Made by a program: the position numbers and the translations under genes
Assembly: GCA_002478955.1 (NCBI GenBank)
Contig: DLKK01000051.1
Location: 12,511 to 32,130 of the forward strand
Source of the DNA: Treponema sp. UBA7590
Lineage (GTDB): Bacteria; Spirochaetota; Spirochaetia; Treponematales; Treponemataceae
Length of the DNA: 19,620 nucleotides
Direction: 5' to 3'
Part shown: one piece after another, positions 7,243 through 13,834 of the stretch
Layout: each line of letters opens with the position of its first letter
Position numbering within the stretch: position 1 is the first letter of the stretch
Notes under the pieces: generated by a model
What the model saw: the letters and a program-made list of their open reading frames with translations, nothing else
Database searches by the model: none
What the model was told of the DNA's origin: nothing

Positions 7243-8553
7243 ATGAGCGATTTAATTCAACCTAGAGTTCTTAAAGGCTTCCGGGATTTTTTGCCAGAAG
7301 CTGAAATTGGAAGAACGAATCTTACAGAAAAAATTACACAAGTTTACAGATCTTTTGGATTTGTTCCTATTGATACGCCGGTTCTTGAATACACAGAAAT
7401 TCTTTTGCGAAAAAGCAACGGCGAGACAGAAAAGCAGGTTTTCCGCTTTGAGGACAATGGTGGCCGCGATGTCGCATTGCGTTTTGACCTTACAGTTCCT
7501 TTCGCGCGTTTTACGGCTGAGCATAAAAATGAACTTTATTTTCCGTTCAAACGTTATCATATTGCGAAAGTCTGGCGCGGAGAAAAACCGCAGGCCGGCC
7601 GTTACCGTGAATTTGTCCAGTGTGATATTGATACAGTCGGTTCAGACAGCGCCGCAGCTGATTTTGAGATTCTGAATGTTATGAAGGCGGCTTTGAACGG
7701 AATTGGCGTTGAAAATATTACAATTCACGTGAACCACCGCGGAATTTTTAACCGTTTTCTTGCGAATCTTGGCGTAAGCGAAAAAAGCGAGGATATTCTT
7801 CGTTCTGTTGATAAGCTTGCAAAAGTCGGCGAGGAAGAAGTTTTAAAAGAACTGAATGAATTTACCGGCGATGAAAAAAAGGCTGAAAAAATAATTGAAT
7901 ACATTTCCAGCAAAGGCTCGTTTGAAGAAATTCTTTCAAAGATTGAAGCTCTTGCCGGCGGCGCAGATTCGGACACTCAACGTATGCGCGACATATACGA
8001 AATGATGAAAGCAGCTGGAATTGAAAAAACTTATGTTCTTGACCCAAGCATTACGCGCGGACTCGACTATTACACAGGCGTTGTGTACGAAACTTTCCTG
8101 AACGAACTTCCTTCAATCGGTTCTGTTTGTTCTGGCGGCCGCTACGACAATCTTGCCGGTCTTTACATGAAGGAAAAAGTTCCTGGTGTTGGCGCTTCTA
8201 TTGGAATCGACAGGCTTATTGCCGGACTTGAACAGCTTGGTGTTTTCAAGTCTGCCGGAAGTTACCTTGATGCCGAGATTTATTGCCTTGACGCAAAAAA
8301 TTCAATTTATTACCAGAAAGTTGCTGCAAATCTCCGCTCTTTGGGTATAAATGTCGAGGTTTTCCCGGATGCAAAAAAAATGGCTCAGCAATATGCGGTA
8401 ACAACCGCAAAAGGCGTAAAATGGGGAATTATGCTTGGCGAGGATGAAATAAAATCCGGCACAATTTCCTTGAAAAATCTTACAGACCGGGAAATCTTGT
8501 CCGGTCTTACGGCGGAAAAAGCCGCTGAGATAATAAAAGAATCAAGGGTTTAA
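7243..8553 (+). CDS. hisS: Histidyl-tRNA synthetase
   Basis: A class II aminoacyl-tRNA synthetase of 436 residues that charges tRNA-His. Visible landmarks are the N-terminal VLKGFRDFLP segment, LRFDLTVPFAR, class II motif 2 in KVWRGEKPQAGRYREF, the histidine-A motif GLDYYTGVVYE, SGGRYDNLAGLY, and motif 3 in GVGASIGIDRL. The C-terminal third is the anticodon-binding alpha/beta domain. I start at the ATG at 7243 (MSDLIQPRVLKG), which matches the family N-terminus. An upstream TTG at 7213 and an ATG at 7234 would add residues not expected and would lie inside the likely promoter. No ribosome binding site is visible. A weak hairpin with a T run follows the stop. Confidence 0.97.
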   Translation: MSDLIQPRVLKGFRDFLPEAEIGRTNLTEKITQVYRSFGFVPIDTPVLEYTEILLRKSNGETEKQVFRFEDNGGRDVALRFDLTVPFARFTAEHKNELYFPFKRYHIAKVWRGEKPQAGRYREFVQCDIDTVGSDSAAADFEILNVMKAALNGIGVENITIHVNHRGIFNRFLANLGVSEKSEDILRSVDKLAKVGEEEVLKELNEFTGDEKKAEKIIEYISSKGSFEEILSKIEALAGGADSDTQRMRDIYEMMKAAGIEKTYVLDPSITRGLDYYTGVVYETFLNELPSIGSVCSGGRYDNLAGLYMKEKVPGVGASIGIDRLIAGLEQLGVFKSAGSYLDAEIYCLDAKNSIYYQKVAANLRSLGINVEVFPDAKKMAQQYAVTTAKGVKWGIMLGEDEIKSGTISLKNLTDREILSGLTAEKAAEIIKESRV

Positions 8554-8596
8554 CAAAAGTTTAATAATATGAATGTCGAGTTTTTTATAAGTTGTG

Positions 8597-8620
8597 AAAA
8601 AACGCTTTCAGCGATTTTTT
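8597..8620 (+). terminator. Possible intrinsic terminator after hisS
   Basis: CGCT (8603-8606) and AGCG (8610-8613) form a four-base stem with a TTC loop. After one A-A mismatch, a run of A (8597-8601) can pair with the T run that begins at 8615. The GC stem is short, so the call is tentative. Confidence 0.45.
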
Positions 8621-8664
8621 GCAATTCCTAAAAACTTGACATTAATACTAAAGCGAGGTCGCAT

Positions 8665-9066
8665 ATGGAAAATTCAGAAACAAATCTTATTCAAAAGGCT
8701 ATGGAAATGCTGAAATTTTCATATGCACCATATTCTAACTTTTTTGTTGGAGCCGCTCTGCTTTCAAAAAGTGGAAAAATTTATGGCGGCTGCAATGTTG
8801 AAAATTCCGCGTATGGACCTAGCAATTGCGCTGAACGGACTGCAATCTTTAAGGCTGTAAGCGAAGGCGAAAAAGATTTTTCTGCAATCTGCATTGTTGG
8901 CGGAAAAAACGGAAAAGTTGAAAAATTCTGCTCGCCGTGCGGAGTCTGCCGTCAGGTTTTGCGCGAATTCTGTCAGCCTGATTTTAAAATCATCCTGGCA
9001 AAATCAGTCTCTGAATACAAAATTTTTACTTTGGGAGAACTTCTTCCAGAAAGTTTCTCGTTATGA
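8665..9066 (+). CDS. cdd: Cytidine deaminase
   Basis: A protein of 133 residues, the length of the tetrameric Cdd type, which hydrolyses cytidine and deoxycytidine to uridine forms in pyrimidine salvage. The zinc site is complete: NCAERTA with Cys55 and the catalytic Glu57, and SPCGVCRQ with Cys92 and Cys95. The substrate ribose contact segment GCNVENSAYG is at 42-51, and the YAPYSNFFVGAAL start is standard. The ATG at 8665 follows AGCGAGG with about six bases between. Upstream, TTGCAA at 8619 with TAATAC at 8643 (18-base spacer) is a weak promoter candidate, and TTGACA at 8636 has no good -10 partner. The kinase-like gene starts 62 bases downstream, so they may share a transcript. Confidence 0.96.
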   Translation: MENSETNLIQKAMEMLKFSYAPYSNFFVGAALLSKSGKIYGGCNVENSAYGPSNCAERTAIFKAVSEGEKDFSAICIVGGKNGKVEKFCSPCGVCRQVLREFCQPDFKIILAKSVSEYKIFTLGELLPESFSL

Positions 9067-9128
9067 TTTGCTGGTTGGTATAAAACGTAAATAAGTTGCC
9101 CAAATTTTTTATATGAGGAAGAAAGTTT

Positions 9129-9671
9129 ATGCAAATTCCACAAAACTTTGAAGTGAACGGCAAAATCTTTTCAATAATAAAGCTTTTAGGCAAAGGAAAG
9201 GGCGGATATTCATATCTTGCGGAAAAAGACGGAAACAAATTCACCTTAAAACAAATTCATCACGAGCCATGCGCATATTTTCAGTTTGGAAATAAAATTC
9301 AGGCAGAATCCAGGGATTATCAGCGTCTTTTGGAAGCCGGCGTAAACATTCCAAAATTATATGAAATAGATTTTGAAAAAGAAATTGTCCTGAAAGAATT
9401 TATTGATGGCGAAGATATTGTTTCCATTATAAAAAATGACAAAATGAAGGAAGAATATCTTGCTCAAGCCAGGGAAATGGCAAAAAAAATCAATGAAAAA
9501 GGCTTGAATCTGGATTATTATCCGACAAATTTTATTGTTCAGAATGAAAAACTTTTTTACATTGACTATGAATGCAGCGAATATTCCGATGAATGGAATT
9601 TTGAGAACTGGGGAAAAAAATATTGGAGCAAAACCAAGGATTTTTTTGACGCGTTTTGTAAAAGCAACTAA
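9129..9671 (+). CDS. Small protein-kinase-like/aminoglycoside-kinase-like protein
   Basis: A protein of 180 residues with a minimal kinase core. A glycine loop GKGKGGYSY lies at 21-29, the expected ATP-binding lysine is Lys41 in FTLKQI, a possible partner glutamate is Glu60, and the hinge is near 88-96 (LKEFIDGED). The catalytic loop reads LDYYPTNFIV with Asp129 and Asn134 in the D-x4-N spacing, and the metal-binding Asp146 sits in IDYE instead of DFG. At this length it lacks most of the C-lobe, like RIO/Bud32 or APH-type small kinases. Substrate is unknown. GAGGAA at 9115-9120 supports the ATG at 9129. It follows cdd by 62 bases. Whether it is catalytically active cannot be told from sequence. 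Confidence 0.8.
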   Translation: MQIPQNFEVNGKIFSIIKLLGKGKGGYSYLAEKDGNKFTLKQIHHEPCAYFQFGNKIQAESRDYQRLLEAGVNIPKLYEIDFEKEIVLKEFIDGEDIVSIIKNDKMKEEYLAQAREMAKKINEKGLNLDYYPTNFIVQNEKLFYIDYECSEYSDEWNFENWGKKYWSKTKDFFDAFCKSN

Positions 9672-9717
9672 AAAATCAGGCTGGGCTAAAAAATTATTGA
9701 AATAAAAATTGGCGTTT

Positions 9718-11067
9718 TCAGGAAAAACTTACTTTTGATATTTTAATCTTGTACGCCCACACAAGCTGGATTGTCATTGCGCACCAGATTAGTGGTTCAC
9801 AGGCAATGATTCCCCAAAGCCCTGTCCTGGGAATAATTGCGAGCGTAAAAATCACTTTTCCTAGAAATTCAATCACGCTTGAAAAAAGCGGAACGATTTT
9901 GCTGCCCAGGCCTTGAAGACTGTTCCTTGAGACAACAAGAATTCCCAGAACCGCGTAGAACGGCTGCATGAATATTATGTATTTTGAACCATAAGAAATC
10001 ACTTCATCATTTGAAGAGCCGCTGATTGCGCGTATAAGAATTTTTGCGGTCAAGGGGAGTGCAACCGTGCATAAAATTCCCCAGATTATGCACATGAAAT
10101 TTGCGGTGCGTACGCCTTTTTTTATTCGGTCGATTTTTTGTGCGCCAAGATTCTGAGATACGAAAGTCGCGCTGGCAATTCCAATGGAAATCAGAGGAAT
10201 ATTTGTGATTCCAAAAATTTTCCGCGCTGAAATATGACCTGCAATAATCATTGTGCCAAAACTGTTTATCGGTGCCTGCAGAACAACAGAGCCGGAGCTT
10301 ACAATCGCGCTCATCAGTGCCATTGAAAGCCCCTGACCAATCAAGTCGCGGTAGAGTTTTTGTTCCGCCCTGAAATGTTTTTTTCCGGGAATAAGGATTT
10401 TCACCTTAAAAAGAATGTAAAAAAAACAAAGAAGCGCGCTTATTCCCTGAGCCACAACCGTTGCGACCGCAGTTCCCATCACGCCAAGATTGAATTTTAC
10501 AATCATCAGAATATCAAAGAAAATATTCAGCAGCGAGGAGACGATCAGAAAAACCAGAGGCATAAAGCTGTCTCCGATTGCACGCAAAAGTCCGCTCAAA
10601 AGATTGTAGGCAAAAAGGACCCCTGAAAAAATCGCGATAAACCAGATGTACGAGTACGCTTCCTCAATTATTTCCGCCGGCGTTCCCAAAAAAGAAAGCA
10701 TCGGCTTTAAAGTCAGCTTCCCAAAAATCATTATAAAAATTGTTACAAAAACGGTTATTACAAAAGATGACGCCACAACTTTTTTCAGTTTGTCAGCATT
10801 GTTTGCGCCATAAGCCCGTGCCGCAACAATTCCCAGGCCATTTCCAAAACCAGTTCCAAATCCAACGAGCAGCTCGTATATTGAAGCGCATGCGCCAATT
10901 GCGGCGAGCGAATTTTCTCCAAGGTAATGCCCCACAATTATTGTGTCAACCGCATTGTAAAACTGCTGAAAAACAAGCGAAACCATAAGCGGCAGTGTAA
11001 AAGCTAGCAAAGATTTTGCGATATTATCATTCGTCAAATCCGGATGAAAAAATTTGTAAGCATTCAT
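9718..11067 (-). CDS. MATE-family multidrug/Na+ efflux transporter
   Basis: A protein of 449 residues, the standard length for the DinF/NorM-type MATE family, with about twelve predicted membrane helices in two similar halves. The N-terminus (LLAFTLPLMVSLVFQQFYNAVDTIIVGHYLGENSLAAIGA) is characteristic, and the second half begins near GQGLSMALMSAIVSSGSVVLQ with a similar APINSFGT pattern. Family members export cationic drugs or metabolites in exchange for Na+ or H+ across the inner membrane. The substrate is unknown here. The ATG at 11067 is the first in frame after a well-spaced promoter, and there is no ribosome binding site. It is divergent from the GNAT gene. I see no convincing terminator in the 46 bases between it and the kinase-like gene. 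Confidence 0.95.
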   Translation of the reverse strand: MNAYKFFHPDLTNDNIAKSLLAFTLPLMVSLVFQQFYNAVDTIIVGHYLGENSLAAIGACASIYELLVGFGTGFGNGLGIVAARAYGANNADKLKKVVASSFVITVFVTIFIMIFGKLTLKPMLSFLGTPAEIIEEAYSYIWFIAIFSGVLFAYNLLSGLLRAIGDSFMPLVFLIVSSLLNIFFDILMIVKFNLGVMGTAVATVVAQGISALLCFFYILFKVKILIPGKKHFRAEQKLYRDLIGQGLSMALMSAIVSSGSVVLQAPINSFGTMIIAGHISARKIFGITNIPLISIGIASATFVSQNLGAQKIDRIKKGVRTANFMCIIWGILCTVALPLTAKILIRAISGSSNDEVISYGSKYIIFMQPFYAVLGILVVSRNSLQGLGSKIVPLFSSVIEFLGKVIFTLAIIPRTGLWGIIACEPLIWCAMTIQLVWAYKIKISKVSFS

Positions 11068-11073
11068 GTCACT

Positions 11074-11102
11074 ATTTTAACAAGAAAATAATGTTGTGTC
11101 AT
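11074..11102 (-). promoter_or_regulatory. Candidate sigma70 promoter of the MATE gene, leaderless
   Basis: On the minus strand ATGACA (11102-11097), a 17-base spacer and TAAAAT (11079-11074) put the transcription start at about 11067-11068, which is the first base of the MATE start codon. No ribosome binding site is present. Confidence 0.55.
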
Positions 11103-11123
11103 TTGCAAATTTTTTGGTAATAT
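11094..11123 (+). promoter_or_regulatory. Candidate sigma70 promoter of the GNAT gene, near-leaderless
   Basis: TTGTGT (11094-11099), an 18-base spacer and TAATAT (11118-11123) predict a start at about 11130, three bases before the ATG at 11133. The spacer carries TTGCAAATTTTTTG at 11103-11116, one mismatch from the hisS upstream sequence and at exactly the same distance from the ATG (30 bases). The two divergent promoters overlap at 11097-11102. Confidence 0.45.
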
Positions 11124-11132
11124 CTAGTCAAT

Positions 11133-11693
11133 ATGAATATTCGACTTGCAAAAGAAGATGATGCTGAAACTTTGCTGGAACTTTACGCGCCTTATGTAAA
11201 AGAAACAGCAATTACTTTTGAATACGAAGTTCCTTCTCTGGAAGAATTCCGCGGAAGAATAGCCGCAACGCTAAAAAATTATCCATACTACGTTGCGGAG
11301 CAGGACGGAAAAATCGCCGGTTACGCCTACGCAAGCGCCTTCAAGGAACGAGAGGCGTATGACTGGGCGGTGGAAACTTCAATCTACGTCAAGAAAAATC
11401 TTCGCCGCTCGGGAATCGGTTCTGCGCTTTTGAGCCAGCTTGAGTCAACACTTTCAAGACAAAACATTCTTAACGCAAACGCCTGCATAGCCCAGACAGA
11501 CGAGCCGGACGAACATCTTACAAACGCGAGCATATTTTTCCACGAAAATCAAGGCTACCGCATGGTCGGAAAATTCCACGACTGCGGATATAAATTCAAC
11601 CACTGGTACAATATGGTCTGGATGGAAAAAATGCTTGGCGAACACAAAAAAAATCAGCCGCCGTTCATTCCATTTTCAAAATTGGAGAAATAA
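11133..11693 (+). CDS. GNAT N-acetyltransferase, phosphinothricin/methionine-sulfoximine type
   Basis: A protein of 186 residues of the GNAT fold. The start MNIRLAKEDDAETLLELYAPYV, the TAITFEYEVP stretch, the acetyl-CoA motif RRSGIGSALL at 91-100, and the later NASIFFHENQGYRMVGKFHDCGYKF segment together match the Pat/MnaT (YncA) branch. Those enzymes acetylate L-amino acid analogues such as phosphinothricin or methionine sulfone. The natural substrate here is unknown. No ribosome binding site precedes the ATG. nudC begins five bases after the stop, and the GGAG for nudC lies inside the end of this gene, so the two are surely cotranscribed. Confidence 0.92.
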   Translation: MNIRLAKEDDAETLLELYAPYVKETAITFEYEVPSLEEFRGRIAATLKNYPYYVAEQDGKIAGYAYASAFKEREAYDWAVETSIYVKKNLRRSGIGSALLSQLESTLSRQNILNANACIAQTDEPDEHLTNASIFFHENQGYRMVGKFHDCGYKFNHWYNMVWMEKMLGEHKKNQPPFIPFSKLEK

Positions 11694-11698
11694 AAATA

Positions 11699-12580
11699 AT
11701 GCCGTTTACTGAAAATCCCAAAAAAAGCCAAAAACGCTGCTTTGCGGTAATCGAAAAAGAATGTGTCCTTCATTCTGACGGCTCGGAGCTTGATTTTGAC
11801 GATTTGCTGGATTTTAAGCGCCGCTACCCGGATGCGGATTTTATAGAAGAAACTCAAAAAAATAAGGAAGGCGGACAACCGCCTTACGCCTCAAACTCAA
11901 CATCCGTCTCGTTTTCGTCTGTCCACCGTGCAGGGGCTGTCGCCCCCGCAACGCCCCCGCTTGAATTCTGCGCAATTTCTATTCCTTCAAAAGAACTAAT
12001 CACCGCAGAATATTCCTTCCAGACGTTGCGCCAATATTTTGCCGCAAATGAAGAAATAAAAAGTGCGCCGTTGTTCCGCGCAAAGCACATTCTGGAATGG
12101 CGAAAAAACACAAAATTCTGCTCAAGCTGCGCTCAAAAATTGCAGAATCACAAGGAACTTTCTGCGTTGGAATGTCCGTACTGCAAAAAAATATATTTTC
12201 CGCGCATAGAACCATGCATAATAATTGCAGTCCACAACCAGGACGGAAAAGTCCTTCTAGCGCGCCACACATACCGAAACACATCGATGCACGCGTGTAT
12301 CGCGGGTTTTATAGAAGCCGGGGAATCCGCCGAGCAAGCCTGTCACCGCGAAGTTTTTGAGGAAACCGGCCTGTTGATAAAAAATCTCGTTTACAAAGGA
12401 AGCCAAAGCTGGCCATTTCCAGACCAGCTGATGCTAGGTTTCACCGCTGACTACAAAAGCGGCGAGTTAAAACTCCAGAAAGACGAAATCTCCGATGCCG
12501 CCTGGTTTGACCCGGAAAATTGCCCCGACAGCCCGCCTCCTGGCTCAATAGCATATAAGTTGATTCATAATTTGTTATAA
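11699..12580 (+). CDS. nudC: NAD+ diphosphatase NudC with an extra internal segment
   Basis: A protein of 293 residues. NudC hydrolyses NAD(H) to NMN(H) and AMP and can remove NAD caps from RNA. Diagnostic features: a zinc ribbon with Cys141, Cys144, Cys159 and Cys162; a Nudix box starting at Gly203 (GFIEAGE, then REVFEETGL); and SQSWPFPDQLM at 235-245, close to the SQPWPFP signature that separates NudC from other Nudix enzymes. It is about 35 residues longer than E. coli NudC (257). The excess seems to lie in the N-terminal domain at about residues 56-88, which is low complexity (Ser, Pro, Ala) and encoded by unusually GC-rich DNA with two hairpins. The frame and the catalytic half are intact, so activity is probably kept. 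The ATG at 11699 follows GGAG of the GNAT gene end. Confidence 0.95.
   Translation: MPFTENPKKSQKRCFAVIEKECVLHSDGSELDFDDLLDFKRRYPDADFIEETQKNKEGGQPPYASNSTSVSFSSVHRAGAVAPATPPLEFCAISIPSKELITAEYSFQTLRQYFAANEEIKSAPLFRAKHILEWRKNTKFCSSCAQKLQNHKELSALECPYCKKIYFPRIEPCIIIAVHNQDGKVLLARHTYRNTSMHACIAGFIEAGESAEQACHREVFEETGLLIKNLVYKGSQSWPFPDQLMLGFTADYKSGELKLQKDEISDAAWFDPENCPDSPPPGSIAYKLIHNLL
11868..11960 (+). repeat. GC-rich double-hairpin block inside nudC, candidate dispersed element
   Basis: Two hairpins stand in this block. AAGGCGG (11868-11874) and CCGCCTT (11879-11885) are a perfect seven-base stem with an ACAA loop. GCAGGGGC (11930-11937) and GCCCCCGC (11942-11949) form an eight-base stem with one mismatch around TGTC. 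The 40 bases 11921-11960 contain 32 G or C, against a generally AT-rich window. The encoded peptide is low complexity. It looks like a short palindromic element that entered the gene in frame. No second copy exists in this window, so the repeat label is inference. Confidence 0.5.
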
Positions 12581-12581
12581 A

Positions 12582-12628
12582 AAAAATCCCGCCATAACAG
12601 AAAAAACTTCCGTTTCGGCGGGATTTTT
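12582..12628. terminator. Bidirectional intrinsic terminator between nudC and fba
   Basis: AAAAATCCCGCC (12582-12593) and GGCGGGATTTTT (12617-12628) are perfectly complementary over twelve bases, with a 23-base loop. Read on the minus strand, the stem is followed by eight T, which serves fba. Read on the plus strand, it ends in five T, which serves nudC. It lies exactly between the two convergent stops. Confidence 0.9.
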
Positions 12629-12652
12629 GAAAATCATCAGTTTTTCAAGCGG

Positions 12653-13519
12653 TTAAGCCTGACCTGCAGAGCCGAATGCCTTGCAAAGGTCAATTACTTT
12701 TGCTGTGATTGCATCGAAGCCTGGTTTAAGAAGTTTTCGTGGATCGTATCCTTTTCCTTCCTTGTCTTTTCCAGCTTCAATGTATTTGCGTGTTGCAGCC
12801 GCGAATTCAAGCTGAAGTTCTGTGTTGATGTTTACTTTTGAAACACCAAGAGTTACAGCCTTATGAACCTGATCAAAAGGAATTCCTGAACCGCCATGAA
12901 GTACGAGTGGTTTTCCTTCTACTGCAGTGCTGATTTCGCCGAGGCGGTCAAAGTTCAATCCTGCCCAGTTAGCTGGATAAACACCGTGGATGTTACCGAT
13001 TCCGGCAGCAAGGAAGTCAACGCCAAGAGCCGCGATTTTTTTGCATTCTTCTGGATCTGCAAGTTCACCGTTAGAAGCAACACCGTCTTCTACACCGCCG
13101 ATTCCTCCAACTTCACATTCAACAGACATTCCCTTTGCGTGTGCAAGCTCAATGATTTCTTTTGATTTTGCAACGTTTTCATCAAAATCAAAGTGTGAGC
13201 CGTCGAACATTACAGAAGTAAAGCCAGCTTCAATAACTTTTTTTGCACCTTCGTAAGTACCATGGTCAAGGTGAAGGGCTACAGGAACTGTGATTCCCAT
13301 TGATTCATAAAGATCTTTTACAAGATTTACAACTGTCTTGTATCCGCCCATGTATTTTGCCGCGCCTTCAGAAACCTGAATGATAGCAGGTGATTTTGCT
13401 TCCTGAATACCAGCAAGAATAGATTTTGTCCATTCAAGGTTATTTGTGTTGAATGCAGGAATTGCGTAGTGACCAGCGTGAGCTTTTTTTACCATTTCTA
13501 CTGCTGAAACCAATGCCAT
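12653..13519 (-). CDS. fba: Class II fructose-bisphosphate aldolase
   Basis: A protein of 288 residues that cleaves fructose-1,6-bisphosphate in glycolysis and makes it in gluconeogenesis. It is the zinc-dependent class II type: HLDHGT at 83-88 holds the catalytic Asp85 and zinc ligand His86, FDGSHFDFDEN follows, GNIHGVYP gives His178, and LHGGSGIP gives His208. KVNINTE at 228-234 is the phosphate loop. The length and the SNG segment resemble the short bacterial Fba/GatY-like branch, but glycolytic Fba is the best call. I chose the ATG at 13519 because a perfect GGAGG lies seven bases upstream. A longer reading to 13570 would include that site as coding sequence. It is divergent from the flaA pair. 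As I recall, the same neighbourhood exists in Treponema pallidum. Confidence 0.95.
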   Translation of the reverse strand: MALVSAVEMVKKAHAGHYAIPAFNTNNLEWTKSILAGIQEAKSPAIIQVSEGAAKYMGGYKTVVNLVKDLYESMGITVPVALHLDHGTYEGAKKVIEAGFTSVMFDGSHFDFDENVAKSKEIIELAHAKGMSVECEVGGIGGVEDGVASNGELADPEECKKIAALGVDFLAAGIGNIHGVYPANWAGLNFDRLGEISTAVEGKPLVLHGGSGIPFDQVHKAVTLGVSKVNINTELQLEFAAATRKYIEAGKDKEGKGYDPRKLLKPGFDAITAKVIDLCKAFGSAGQA

Positions 13520-13549
13520 TTTATGACCTCCAAAATTATTTCGATAATC

Positions 13550-13570
13550 GTGCAACTCATGACCTTGCAC
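13550..13570. promoter_or_regulatory. Inverted repeat in the fba leader, possible operator
   Basis: GTGCAA (13550-13555) and TTGCAC (13565-13570) are perfect inverted copies separated by nine bases, with TCATGA at the centre. The site lies 31-51 bases upstream of the fba ATG, between a weak promoter and the GGAGG. No regulator is identified. Confidence 0.35.
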
Positions 13571-13609
13571 AATTCTTCCAGAAACTTTGAGAATTTCCAG
13601 ATACTTTTT

Positions 13610-13638
13610 ATATTATCATAATTTCTGATGATTGAAAA
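13610..13638 (-). promoter_or_regulatory. Candidate promoter of fba
   Basis: On the minus strand TTTTCA (13638-13633), a 17-base spacer and TAATAT (13615-13610) are a reasonable -10 with a poor -35. This would give a leader of about 84 bases containing the inverted repeat at 13550-13570. It lies in the 315-base gap between fba and flaA, which otherwise holds only the flaA control region. Confidence 0.35.
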
Positions 13639-13671
13639 TCCGTAAGAAGCGTTTTTTTATCGGTAAATAAT

Positions 13672-13700
13672 TTGACAAATAATAATACTGTAAATATAAT
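13672..13700 (+). promoter_or_regulatory. Consensus sigma70 promoter upstream of flaA
   Basis: TTGACA (13672-13677) and TATAAT (13695-13700) are both perfect consensus hexamers with the ideal 17-base spacer. Transcription would start near 13707 and give a leader of about 128 bases before the flaA ATG at 13835. A second, sigma28-like promoter lies within that leader. Confidence 0.85.
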
Positions 13701-13753
13701 TGTAATGGCTTATCAAGAATTGAATTTCTTAATTTTTGAACAAGTAAAAACTG

Positions 13754-13781
13754 TAAACATTAAATATATTTATTCCGATAA
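13754..13781 (+). promoter_or_regulatory. Candidate sigma28 (FliA/SigD) promoter of flaA
   Basis: TAAA (13754-13757), 16 bases and TCCGATAA (13774-13781) match the flagellar sigma factor pattern: TAAA, N14-16, GCCGATAA/T. All four -35 bases and seven of eight -10 bases fit. The start would be near 13788, about 46 bases before the flaA ATG. Position ahead of a flagellar sheath gene supports the call. Confidence 0.65.
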
Positions 13782-13792
13782 TCTTGAATGAG

Positions 13793-13812
13793 ACATTCCA
13801 TTTTCGGAATGT
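13793..13812 (+). promoter_or_regulatory. Hairpin in the flaA 5' leader
   Basis: ACATTCC (13793-13799) and GGAATGT (13806-13812) form a perfect seven-base stem with a six-base loop, ending ten bases before the AAGGAG ribosome binding site. It would sit near the 5' end of the sigma28 transcript and could stabilise it. No T tract follows, so it is not a terminator. Confidence 0.5.
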
Positions 13813-13834
13813 AATATGGTATAAGGAGTTTTAC

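Noticed and set aside
8636..8641. Perfect TTGACA before cdd as a -35 box.
   Set aside because: At 16-18 bases downstream the sequence is TCGCAT-like and overlaps the start codon. No acceptable -10 exists.
9672..9717. Terminator between the kinase-like gene and the MATE gene.
   Set aside because: Only T- and A-rich runs with no stable stem are visible in the 46 bases.
12990..13256. Plus-strand open frames opposite fba.
   Set aside because: The minus strand encodes a complete class II aldolase with all metal ligands. The opposite frames are shadows.
13536..13549. TTATTTCGATAATC in the fba leader resembles the sigma28-type -10 region seen at 13770-13783 (13 of 14 bases equal).
   Set aside because: It lies on the plus strand immediately before the minus-strand fba gene, has no TAAA at the right distance, and no plus-strand gene follows. 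Probably chance or a remnant.
13641..13660. Possible terminator near a T run at 13652-13658 between fba and flaA.
   Set aside because: No GC stem of more than two bases can be formed before the T run.
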